Shown: positions 43,629 to 55,200 of the stretch, one piece after another
How the letters are laid out: the number at the start of each line of letters is the position of its first letter
How positions within the stretch are numbered: the stretch's first letter is position 1
DNA from: Rhododendron vialii
Lineage: Eukaryota; Streptophyta; Magnoliopsida; Ericales; Ericaceae
Assembly (NCBI RefSeq): GCF_030253575.1
Contig: NC_080568.1
Location: forward strand, 1,071,501-1,135,500
DNA length: 64,000 bases
Direction: 5' to 3'
Translations under genes and position numbers: made by a program
The notes under the pieces: generated by a model
What the model was told of the DNA's origin: nothing
What the model saw: only the letters and a program-made list of their open reading frames with translations
Database searches by the model: none

Positions 43629-44804
43629 GTTTTGTTATTTGCTCGATAACACAATCGGATCAGTTTACGCACATTTCGACTGATTCTGAGTCCAGCGGCA
43701 GAGAGGAGCCAACTGACTCAGTCGGTTGGGCAAACTCGTGTTATTATCTACGACTGTCTTCCTAACACATCAACAGGAAGACATGGAGGAATAAAGTTTT
43801 CATGTCATTTCGTTCTTTCATTACGTTTACTCTAGCTTAGCTTTGAACGTGATCTGGATTGTTTGGCACTGAATGTGCAGGTACTGCTTCAAAATACCAA
43901 AAGATTACCCATTAGCATCGGCGGCGCCATTGTTGTGTGCTGGGATTACTGTTTACTCCCCAATGATTCGCCACAAGATGAACCAACCTGGAAAATCACT
44001 TGGTGTGATCGGGCTCGGAGGTCTGGGCCACATGGCCGTGAAATTTGGGAAGGCTTTCGGGCTGAACGTGACTGTATTCAGCACCAGCATATCCAAGAAA
44101 GAGGAGGCCCTGAATCTGCTTGGAGCTGACAAATTTGTGATCTCAACTAATCAACAAGAGATGCTGGTAAAATTGACAAACTCAGTCTCTTAAGTTGTCG
44201 TCAGGTCAGGTTTACAAACGAGCTTATCTGAGTCGGGTAAAACATAATGTTTTTTACTAAGCCAGTTCGTTGATGAACAACTGGATTCATTTGTAATCGT
44301 TTTTTGATTAAAAGAAGGTGGACTTAATGGTCAATTGATACCTTGGTTTGCAGGAAGTATCAAAGTCATTGGACTTCATAATTGACACTGCATCCGGGGC
44401 TCACCCATTTGATCCATACATGTCTCTGTTGAAGACTGGAGGTGTCCTAGTCTTGGTGGGTGCCCCAGGCGAAGTGAAGCTCAGTCCCATAAGCCTTATT
44501 CTCGGTATATTCATCAACTGAAATAAACTAAATAATCCTATATATGTACGCATATGTATGTACTCATCATTTTATCTGGTAAATTAACCGTTTGGTACTT
44601 GCGACAGGTATGAAATCAATTTCGGGGAGCGGGTCAGGTGGTACAAAGGATACAAAAGAAATGCTAGAGTTCTGTGCTGCCAACAAGATTTACCCAGAGA
44701 TTGAAATCATCCCAATTCAGTACGTGAATGAAGCTATCGAGAGGTTGATAAAAAGCGATATCAAGTACCGCTTCGTGATCGACATCGAGAACTCCCTAAA
44801 GTGA
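42156..44804 (+). CDS. CAD1-like zinc alcohol dehydrogenase, tandem copy 3, with an extra intron
   Basis: Exons 42156-42238, 42778-42891, 43252-43482, 43881-44166, 44354-44504 and 44608-44804 give 353 residues. The first four exon lengths equal those of copies 1 and 2. Their last exon (348 bp) is here divided (151 + 197) by a 103-bp intron with donor CTCG|GTATAT and acceptor GCGACAG|GTATG. Reading through without splicing meets a stop, so splicing is required. Zinc-binding and cofactor motifs are intact (THCGVC, GHE, CRDCEYC, LLCAG, GLGGLG). The product should be an NADPH-dependent CAD1-family dehydrogenase nearly the same as copy 2. Small differences include a starting MDSVKGNC and SGSGSGGTK. 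Confidence 0.92.
43573..43623. repeat. (GA)n microsatellite in intron 3 of copy 3
   Basis: About 25 uninterrupted GA units, absent from the matching intron of copy 2. It should be polymorphic. Confidence 0.95.
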
Positions 44805-46090
44805 AAGAAAATCCTCAAGAAACTTTCCAACTTCGCTGTGTCCACAAGATCCCATCTTATCATGCCGTAATAGTAGCTATTTTAGGCTCAAGTAAACTGA
44901 ATAATTCATCCCGTTGACACGAATTAGAGGTTCATTGAGTCCCGATACGGTTTTTTCTTTTGACTTCCCATGTTTCGCGTTTTTCAGTTTTCCCACTTGT
45001 TTCCTCTCTATTTTCATGCATATCTTTTTGTCTGGGTGAAACAATTGCTTTGTGTTGCTTCAAAATGTGTGTGGATAAGGAGGTTTTTACAAGTAAAGTT
45101 ACATCAGATTGAATGGGTGAGACCTTCACTTCTAAAAGGCTGCTATTGCTATATCTTACTATGAAGCTCACAATTCAGCACTCTAATAATGTAGCAGTAA
45201 GCAAGCTTCATCTCTTGAGTACTTCAAAAAGGCTGCCATTGAGTAGGGTAGCTTCACGATGGAGCCCACGAGAAACCATGACGAATGAAATAGGTAGGGC
45301 GGCAACAATCCCCTAGCCGTAATCCCCCGGAGGAAGAAAACTAACCAATACGGAACCAAATTCATCATCTCCGAGTATGTAACTGAAGACACAAAAGGCA
45401 GGGCATTATGGACTCAATCCACAAGCTTTACTCGGGTCCAGGAGGTTTCCAGGGCTTCCCTTGGTAAGAAGCTATAAGCTACAATACACATTTGGTACAA
45501 GCTCCTCCTTAAGCTCTCTAATGCTTCTTCCAGAATTCAAACTAACATCCTACCTCCAATGGAAAAGTTCCTTCCTGCGCTTAGATTTCCTTGCGCACAC
45601 GCGGCATTCAGCGCCAGGAAAGTACCACGCCTACCTATATTGTTTACCAGTTCAGGAACTGTGTTTCTGTTTAATTCAGACACATAGGATGTGTCACTTA
45701 AAGGATTGGGATACGACTCACCAATGCTGTAAGAATAAGATGCGACAAGAACAATGTTCTCAGTTTTCTAATGTCAAATTGTTCATTTTTTCAGCAAAAC
45801 AAGTCAAGCTCCCAAATCCAAGTCACAACTACACTGGTGTTGAGCAAAAAGCATTTAGAAAATGAAAACCCAACACGACATTTATCCACACTCGATTATC
45901 CAAACCAAGTTCTTTGTTATCAAGTTCCACGAATCACTCGAGATTCCTTATCGCACTTCAAGGCTCCTCGATACAATACTCGCTAGTCGCGTGAATTTTA
46001 CTTTCCTTTGCATTCTCAAAACTGCCAAAGTCCGAGTTGCCTAACAAACAAAAAAGAGAGAAAAATGAAAACGTAGCAAAATAATTTGGA
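44805..46090. other. Duplicated 3' flank of CAD1-like gene 3
   Basis: Parallel to 27484-28965 behind gene 2, with several indels. No gene called. The shared tail ends near CTAACAAACAAAAAAGAGAG. Confidence 0.5.
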
Positions 46091-48755
46091 TGCAAATTAT
46101 CAATTTATTACCAGGAAAAAGAGAGAATAATCAAGTTTCTCCTAAGAATTGTCAAATAGCCTGAAGGCAGTATGAGATTCTCTCAATCAGAGTCACATGA
46201 AACGAAAGAACATGAAGACAACAAATAAAATTTCTTCACGATGTAATAATAATAATAGCTTCACACAAAAAAATATAACAAAAATTCTTCAAAATCCGCA
46301 CAGAATAACTAAACAGCCTCAGTTAATCATGAGTTTTATTACTTAATAGCTGTGTAAAGTGTAAACATAAAGAAACACATAATACAAATTCTCCAAACAA
46401 CCTGAACAAGAGAAGTAACAGAGCTCTCATGAGTACAAAAGAGAGGGCTGAAACTTGAACAAGCACATTCGATGAGAGCACAGTAAACCGAGAGAGAATC
46501 AGTCAGAAATCGTTATGTTCAAGCCTCAAGATTCTGGATTATCTAGTAAAGTTTATCTATTTATAAGAAGTTGGATTCTTATGGTAACAAAATACAGCAC
46601 TGATAACAGGAAGAAGTTTGCACCAATGGTACAAGACTGTTTGTTTGTACCCCTTAGCAGTCCGAATACTGGGGGAGCCTTTTCAGCCTTGATTTTTTGG
46701 TTAGAATTGTGACAGTGTGCAGAATTGATGTGAAAACGAAATCCTACCCAAGTCCATGATCCGGCTGTGAAGCGAAGCTGCACATTGCCTGGGTACCAAA
46801 GTAATATGAAGTACAAAGGTGTGAGGGCACCCTCACTTCATGAGCTAGCTATTGGGGTTGAGTTTTGCCCAAGAGGCACGCTACCCTACCTGATTCCACA
46901 ATCGAATCTGTGATCCTACCTAATTCCACGCGTACAACAGATATTGGAATGATCCAGATTGTCCAAACCAAGAAAAAAGTTGTAGGATTGTGCACTTCTA
47001 TGATTGCAGTGGCGATCAAAATAACCAATAGGCACTTATGAGATAGAAAGATATGGGTGATCCGCTAATTGAGAACATCATTGATGTCAGAAGGAAAAAA
47101 TTGGGAGAACATGAGAGTGGAACAGAAATAATGAGGGAACATAAATGGTTAAGGCAGTCACTATCTTTCTTTGTTCTTGTAGATATCTTTTTATTATAGT
47201 AGGTATTTCGTCTTTTGTCTTCTCCATTCCTCCTTCCAGAAGCCATAAATTCTTATACTTCATTGTAGAATGACCAACCTACCTCCCCAATTAACCATTT
47301 GATCTTCGTTTTATGAGCTTTGAATCTTTGATGCTCATTTACCTTTATTGAAGATCTGTATCCAACAACAAAAGACCTTAATTGCACAAAGAGACCTCCT
47401 TGCATAGAATAGTCTATCACCTTTTAATTTACTATCACTTTCATGCATTAAAATTATACATTGGATATGGGTATGAACACTACTTGACTTGATCTTGTGC
47501 AAAACTGATTTAGCTCCTTAATAAATGCTTTTGCATGATAAGATTGATTGGTTGGACATTAATTCATCAATTCTTGGTGAAACTTCCTTATTATCACCGA
47601 GAGATCTCATTTCATTCTCCAACGATTGGAATTTGTTTTGTTTTCTATGGCCGTACCACAAACGAAGGTGCCTTAAGAATTAAATAGTATGAGAGACAGA
47701 TCAACCACTTGTGGACAATGCATGCCCAACCAATTTTTTGGCCTAGAGATCATTCACCAAACTTATTTATTCTTACCTCGAACATCCAATGGCATTTTGC
47801 CCTGTCTTTCAGCTTAAAGCCTAGCCAAATATATCTGCAATCTAACCAATGGATTCTTCCAGCTAAGGATCTTCGTGGGAATATCACAAAAGCAACTCAC
47901 ACAATGTCATTTTGAGGTAGAGTATCTCCTCTTTGAGTGCTTGCTACCAAACCCAATAAGCCAAACGAAGAACCGGCTACTACCCCAAGTGCAGCCCAAT
48001 GACAGCCCTGCCGCACCCCCCGCTTTGGGTGTTATAGAGATGGTTGCTGCTCACCTTTATTTATGAAGTCAAGGGTATTCCTACGCTACAATTCTCTTGT
48101 CTAGATCCACTTTCTTTTTTTGATCCACTTGTCTAGATCCACTTCATTAACCATTTTTGTGTTTTTTCTTTGCTTTTTTGTCTGTTGTTCTAGAACTTTA
48201 ACTCGCAAACATAGTTCTGTGCTCTTGTGAAGAGAATAACAAGGGCCTTCCATAGCAACTTCATAGTATTAAACAATTACGACTCAACAGAACACAACAT
48301 TATTGCGTACAAGAATTGTATAGATACTTATAGGTAGCTAAACTTCTATTTCAAATTTTATTACGTCTCATAATCAAGACAATATTGGGATACTTACACC
48401 ACGGTACTTATCTCAAACAAAAACGGGTCACTCTGCGAGTTGTTTTAGCACAATGTTATATATGGTATAGATGCCCTACATTATGACCCTTGTCTAACCC
48501 AAAAGCCAAGTTCAGCAAATCTAAAAATTACCACAGTTCCCTTAACAACTGAAACCCAACCACACACAAAAATTGTCGTGCAGTAGGCAACCTACAAACT
48601 AGTTCAAGACTAAAAATAAACCCTCAATACGATGAATATTACAAGTCCAAATCATGCATTTCTCTTTTTTCCATGTTCTTCAGGATTCTCTCACCTTTGA
48701 AAAATATCTCGAATAGGAGTATGGTAGTGATGTTCCATGAAGCAACAAGCATCTA
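46091..48755. other. Spacer with no recognised gene
   Basis: Short open frames on both strands (for example minus 46553-46816, with LLWYPGNVQLRFTAGSW) have no family that I recognise and no start or splice context. A small direct repeat CTTGTCTAGATCCACTT occurs twice at about 48098-48145. This may include distal 3' sequence of the PHD gene. Confidence 0.3.
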
Positions 48756-48763
48756 ACTTGCAT

Positions 48764-49165
48764 CTATGTTACATGGACTCGGGTGCGGGTGCAAGTCCAA
48801 TCGTCGGACCTTCCTAAACTTAAATCTTAGGATACATAAATATGTGTCCTCAACTTGGGTACAGGTACGGGGACGCTTCTTGAACTCTAGTTTGTATTAT
48901 ATATTGCATAATTTTCTCAGATTATGTACCGTAAACTATGTTTACAAATGTATTTAAACAAGAAAGGGTTAAGAAAATTATGTTGTTGCTATTTCCTTGT
49001 TTCTTGTCTATGTGAAATACTCGAAATATTGCTTTTCTAGCTAATTTGATATTTCTTTTATGTAAGTATCTTAACAAATAGAGGATTCGAGTGTCCAAAA
49101 GGATACGGGTGTCGGACACATCGACAAGGGTACTTGAGCCAAAATGAAGGATCCATGTAACATTG
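48764..49165. mobile_element. Non-autonomous hAT element, 402 bp
   Basis: Ends CTATGTTACATGGA and, inverted, CAATGTTACATGGA form 14-bp TIRs with one mismatch. A perfect 8-bp target-site duplication ACTTGCAT lies at 48756-48763 and 49166-49173. The GGACTCGGGTGCGGG / ACGGGTGTCGGAC subterminal texture is common in plant hAT MITEs. It sits 114 bp past the stop codon of the PHD-SWIB-Plus3 gene, probably in its 3' UTR. Confidence 0.82.
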
Positions 49166-49278
49166 ACTTGCATTATTGGTGGCTTGAAATCACAAGTATA
49201 ATTCAACCTTGTACAAAAATTTTGAAGCAAACATATGAGTATAAGAGAATAGATGAACCTTGTAAATGTCCACCAAAG

Positions 49279-52200
49279 TTATGCTATTGTTGCCTGTGCA
49301 TTTCCATTTACATCATTAGATGAACAGGATCCAACATTTCCGGAAGAAGAGTTTCCAATTGCGACAGCGCTATCTCCTGCATGCATTATCAGGAATTAAG
49401 TCATAAATATAAGCTCATTTAACTACGAAGCAACTGGAGGTCAACTCCAATGTTTAATATCTAAACCTGCCAATCAAAGTAAGCTAAAGAGAAGAAAGAT
49501 TTAACAACTTACTGGAGATTGCTAAGGAAAACACCACTTTACTAATATTCGGTTTTCATGACAACTGCCGCCCAAGTTGCTTGAGTACATAAAAGGAAAG
49601 GGTCTTGGTTCAACATTTTAAGTAGAAAAATTACTTTGATTATGGCCATGGGGCTGGAAGCAATTGTTTTACAGCATGTCGAAGATGCAGTTGGCCTTCC
49701 CATTATATATGAAACCATCAAAAAACTTTACATGGGATTGGATATGGCCTATTCCTGCTAAGAAACTATTTCTTAGGGCATCTTGAGGTAGTTTCATATT
49801 ATCGTCAGCAATGATTTGACCAGAAGAAATGATTAAATTTCTTAAAAATAGCTCAACAATATAGGAATGCCGTAGTTTCAATGTAAATATTGTATTATTC
49901 CGCTTTTATGGGACGTTATACCTTGTGAGCATTATCCTATGATATTATTGCATCGACCCCATTTATGATCACTTAAAGAAGATAGATTTGCAAACGCTAG
50001 ATTTCAGATTATGAACTTTTCTATTATTAACATAAAAGACTTAAAATAAGTCGTGTTGTAAGTATGTCGGGTGCAACTTTACATAAGCTTGAATAAACGT
50101 CCAAATTGTTAGGTTTAATATGCTACAGAATTGCATATTATCAAATGGATGTCAAGATTGCCCTTGATAGTTCCGTAGATGCGCGTTATTTTGTCGATAG
50201 TCATTTTTACAGCTCTAAATAAGTGTGAAAGCATCACATTGGAGCTTGAAATTATCTCAGTTAGTTTGGTCATATAAGCGGAAAAGCAAAATAAAGGATT
50301 GTTCACAATTGCTACCGAACAACATTATCAGCTTTTCTTAAGAAATAAATTAAATAAGTTAACTTATGAGTTGCAAGTATTAACAACGGGGGGGCATTAT
50401 ATTACGACTAATACTCACTTCCATGAAAAGATGAGGAGATATTGCATAACTTGTAGAAACTACAAGTCTAACCAAGATTTAGTCACGGATACTTATACAG
50501 TGGGTGCAATGGAAAAAAGAAATTCCAAATAGAACTTTCCATCGGATAACAGTAAAATTTTAGGGCATAGCATTGATTCGTCTAGAGAATGAAACCATTA
50601 CATAATTTTCTAATTTCAAGAAATTTGATCGATGCAATGAACATTTTGCAAAAAGAAAAACAAAACAAACTAACTAATTAGATTTTCTGAAAAAGTAAGA
50701 ATGTGAGAACTTGAAACCAAGACTGATTCAGAAAGAAGGTCAAATATAGAAATATTCATTGTATACACAAGATATACAAAATATCCTAAGGTTTTTAAAG
50801 GAAATTGAGGTACAGTAGGAAAAAACTATCCACCCTCCAGCATATGTTATACCTGAAGAAATTCCACTGGCTCCCTCAATATCACCACGAGTTTCTGAAC
50901 TTCCCACGAGGGTTGATTTTGGCGACCGTCCATTTCCCTGTTTATACTCCTTAATGGCATCCTCGAAGATATTTTCCACCCCTGCTACATCAGCAATCAC
51001 CTTGGGAACCCTTTCTAGCAACCGTAACTGTTCTGATTCTGTCTCAAGCTGTTGTTTTCTTTCCGAGCACTCAAAGAACGTAGAATGGGAGGCAGGTTAA
51101 GGCCACACTAACTTGTTACTTCTCACCTCGTAATGGTAAAAAACTTACGTGTGTGTGATTTGAGCATCTACATTGTCATGTGTTGATACCCAATTAATGG
51201 AAAATTGACAGAGGCAAAGTATGAGGGACCATGCAAAAATATATGCACACATCTTTTCACGTTTTTTTTCCAAAGTCATAAATGATCACAAGGTATAAAG
51301 CTTCTGCATACTAATTTCATTTATCAAATCAAATTGCTTGGCATAGGTATTTTGGTATGAAAAGTTTGAGATTTTGCAGCAGTAGTTTGCTTAATCTACT
51401 GGGGTATGCGGCTATACCTTCACAAGCTATTGTGTCCTCTCAGCAAATGCCACAAACACTGACTCTGCATATTACTACTAACTAAATCACGAAAGGATAT
51501 TCTCTTCTCCATCCTTTCTCATTTGCTCGATCAATGCGGTTTTGCAACAAAGCCAGCTCTCTACCAATCCACTGAAAATTTTCATGTAAATAACAGACAA
51601 GCAGAGAGATAACACAGAACAATTTTTCTTTCAGATGTATATCTTCAAAAATAAATCTTGATTGTTTAGTACAGTTAGCATAATTGATTGGGACGTCAGG
51701 TTTCGTAGTAGTTTAATCTCGTGAATTGTCTGCATAATTGACAGAATGGTAAGGAAATAACAGGGACAATGTGATTTACCACAATTTTATTGAGATCGGC
51801 AATACAAAAAATGGCAAGACAGATAGACACTTAAGTGAAATAAATGATTTAGAAATACAAATACTATGCATTAAAAATACAAAATTTTACTTTGTGCGAC
51901 AAAATATGCCCACTGGGCATTATAATTTGATGAAACTTGTAAATCAGCAAAAGAGATGGTACGACACATCAGAAAAGAGCAAGAAAGCACAGGACCACTA
52001 GTTTATGATGGTACGATATCTGAGATTCTGAACATAAAATATAATACGTGAACCTTGTTGAGACGTTCGCCTTCCTACATTTGTTTCATGAACAGCAGAA
52101 CCAAATTTTCTCCCTCCCTCCCACTCTCCCCTTATATCATATACTAACAATCAACCTCAGAAAGAGACAATACATAATAATGAGACAGGCACAGGAATGC

Positions 52201-55200
52201 ATGAAGATGCAGTGATATGGAATTATAGTATACTGAGAAAACTCCAGAATGTCAGGGTTCCTGAGATGCAGATTAGTAACATGAGAAATCCAGACATTGT
52301 TATGAGTCTAATGATCAGTCCAAATGATATTATGGGCCTTTTCCACATTTAACTAATCTTTCATTTTAACTACTAACATGGTCCGTTCTAAAGATTGATG
52401 TCAGTTAAAATCTAGATTCAGCCCTCAGATTCTTCCATGGAAAACCAAAAGAATAGAAGATGTAATCTACTTGAGCGACTAACACTGAAGCAGAAATTCA
52501 TACATGCTTTGTTATGTCTTTATGCAGACTTCTGGCCTTCTGCTCAACCTCCACCTGTCAGACAGAAAATTTTGATCAAACATTTCAAACAACACTTCAG
52601 TTAGAAACTTAGAATATGCGACACTGGAGTCTAGAGAACCTGTCAGAAGTTTTGAAACGCAACAGCAAAATAAGTTCTAATGCTTGGACAGAGAAAATGA
52701 TGCCATTGAGTGTAAAATACAATACATCATACGATTTGAAGTACGTAGTGCAAGAAAAAAAATTCATAAAATGTTAAAAAGTTACTGATAATACTCATAA
52801 GTTTTCTTGAATGTAACGGGGCACTACGAGAATATTAATATGTACCAAGGTATCAGGGCAAGATAGGAGGACGGAATCTTAAGATTTCGGCTATTCATAA
52901 GTTTAACATGAAATGCTATTCATTCCCTTTTCTAGGATTATCACGACAAAATGTTTCTTATTGAGGGCAGGTGTTTCTTATGGGACCCTCAGATATTGGT
53001 AGTTTCCTTAAATCACGACTGTCTTAATGAAGCCAACCACAAAAGGAAGAATACATTGAAAAGGCAACCAACTGAAGTACAAAAGTACTCCTTCCGTCCC
53101 TTAATGTTAGACCGTATTCTGTTTTAGGATGTCCAATACTATTTGTCCACATTAAAGTCAATAAAAAAAACAACTAGGTACCATTCCCATTTTGCATTTC
53201 TACTATTCATTGATGGGACAACTCCAAAGATCAAAAAGTTGAGAATCACTTTTGGATTATATTTCAATCTCAATGGCACTTCTGAAAAGTTATAAATCAT
53301 AACTTCAAGAGTGCAATCAATGTCTTCTTGAAAAGTTGGATTTCCCCAAAGGACCTGTAGAAGAATGACTGACTCACAAGTTGCAGACTCGGGGCTAGAG
53401 GAAGACTATAGTTAACCAGTCTTGTAAATGTTTGTTTAGGTTTTAGTACATCAAATAGGCATTTCCAAAAAGACTAATCCTACATGCCTAAGGCCGTGAA
53501 CGAATCAAAAAGTAGGTGGTGGTTCAAATTATGTAGAAACAGCATAAATCTGTTAACCTCGCAGATTACTCACAAGCCTGATGTTTCATTTCACTGATCG
53601 TCAGAAAATTCAAGTGCAACGTCCATACTTTCCAAAGGGTTTTTTCAGATAATTCACAAAATGAAGAAAAATAAGATTTCTTTGGCTTCTTACAACTAAT
53701 TCTTGATCCAACCAGATTCAAGAACAATAGGCAGTATTCATGACTCAAATCCTTAATTCGTATAATAAAATAAGTTATAACTTTCGTGTGCATAGAAGAA
53801 TAAAACTAAACAAAACAAGAAGTGTATGAGAGAACTTACAATAGTAGGCTTTCTCAGGAGCCCTCCTTTCACCTTTTGTTTTAAATCATTGCATTCTTCC
53901 TGCAAAGGTTAAAAAAGACTAAGCTGCGACTATCACAGTTGAAATCTACTGCCACCTGTCTGTTGAACTCACTAATTAAAGGTACATTGTTAAAAACGTG
54001 GCTGAACTTTGGATAAGTAGTACAAAAAACAATACCCATTTATTGGGAAAGGTATAACAATAGAGTAGGAGTGAAACTTTCAAGAACAAACCCCAACTTA
54101 GAGCAAATAATGTTATCACTGCCTTCTATCAAAGACATCAATATCCACAAATTTTCAGAGAACATGTCCCAAACACCTTTTTAAAGGTGACATAGTTATC
54201 TTTTTTCCCCCACATATATGGGGAACATTTGTCACGAAACATCATAGCATGGAATCAACATTTTTATTTTATTAGTTAAATTGGTACAAGGACAGTTCTC
54301 ATCACAGTAAAACCTCCGAGATTTAGTCTACGCAGCGAATTGTGCAGGAGTATCCTTCCAAATGATTACCATAAGGCTGCACATTCGACAACAGAAGCCC
54401 TCAGATTTTATCCACTGGGCATCTTGCTCGGTAAACACTATGAGATAAAGAAACATTTCCAAAGGAAACAACACGATAGACCGGCTCAAACATTGCCTTC
54501 ATGTATTTTCTTAGGGGAACAATGTAGGAAATAACTCGAAGTAAGGGGCATTGTACTTGCACAAAATTTGCAGTAAATACTAACAAGGTAGGCAATGTCA
54601 CGTAATCACTAATCAAAAAGCGGGATACCAAAGGGGAACAACCATATATTATGTTGAACTGTTAGCAACTTAAATCACTTTCTTTAGAGAGAGTTGTCTT
54701 AGAATGATAAATGTAAGAATAAACAATTTATGTTAGATGGTTGGGAACTTAACAAATTGGGTGTAGCTGAGATCAAGATGCTTGGATGGATGTGTGGTAA
54801 GACCAAGAAACATAGAACTACAAATGAGACCAATCGTGACCTGGTCAGAGCAGCACCATTTGAAGCTAAGATGAGAGAGATCTGATTAAGATGATTTTGT
54901 CATGTACAAGGAAGACTGGACAATACAACAGTAAGAAAATAGTGAAATGAGCCGGAAATTCTAGGGGAAGGGGAAAACATAAATTGACAGGATGTTGTAG
55001 CAAAAAATAAAATGAGTTGTTAAAAGCTAATAGAGTATATAGCCCTTCACTGAGCAGAATTTCTGAGCACAAACCTCCAAAAGAAAATGAAAAGTGAAAA
55101 CATTACATTACAGTCCAGACTCCATACCCACACTGCACAAATCTTTTTGCAACATCACATTAGTATTCTTCACATGATTATTGCTCTCTCTTTTTTTGTT

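Noticed and set aside
49669-50306. Minus-strand ORFs in intron 9 of the PHD gene as extra exons
   Set aside because: Joining exon 9 to exon 10 (49376) keeps frame without them, and no family similarity was recognised.
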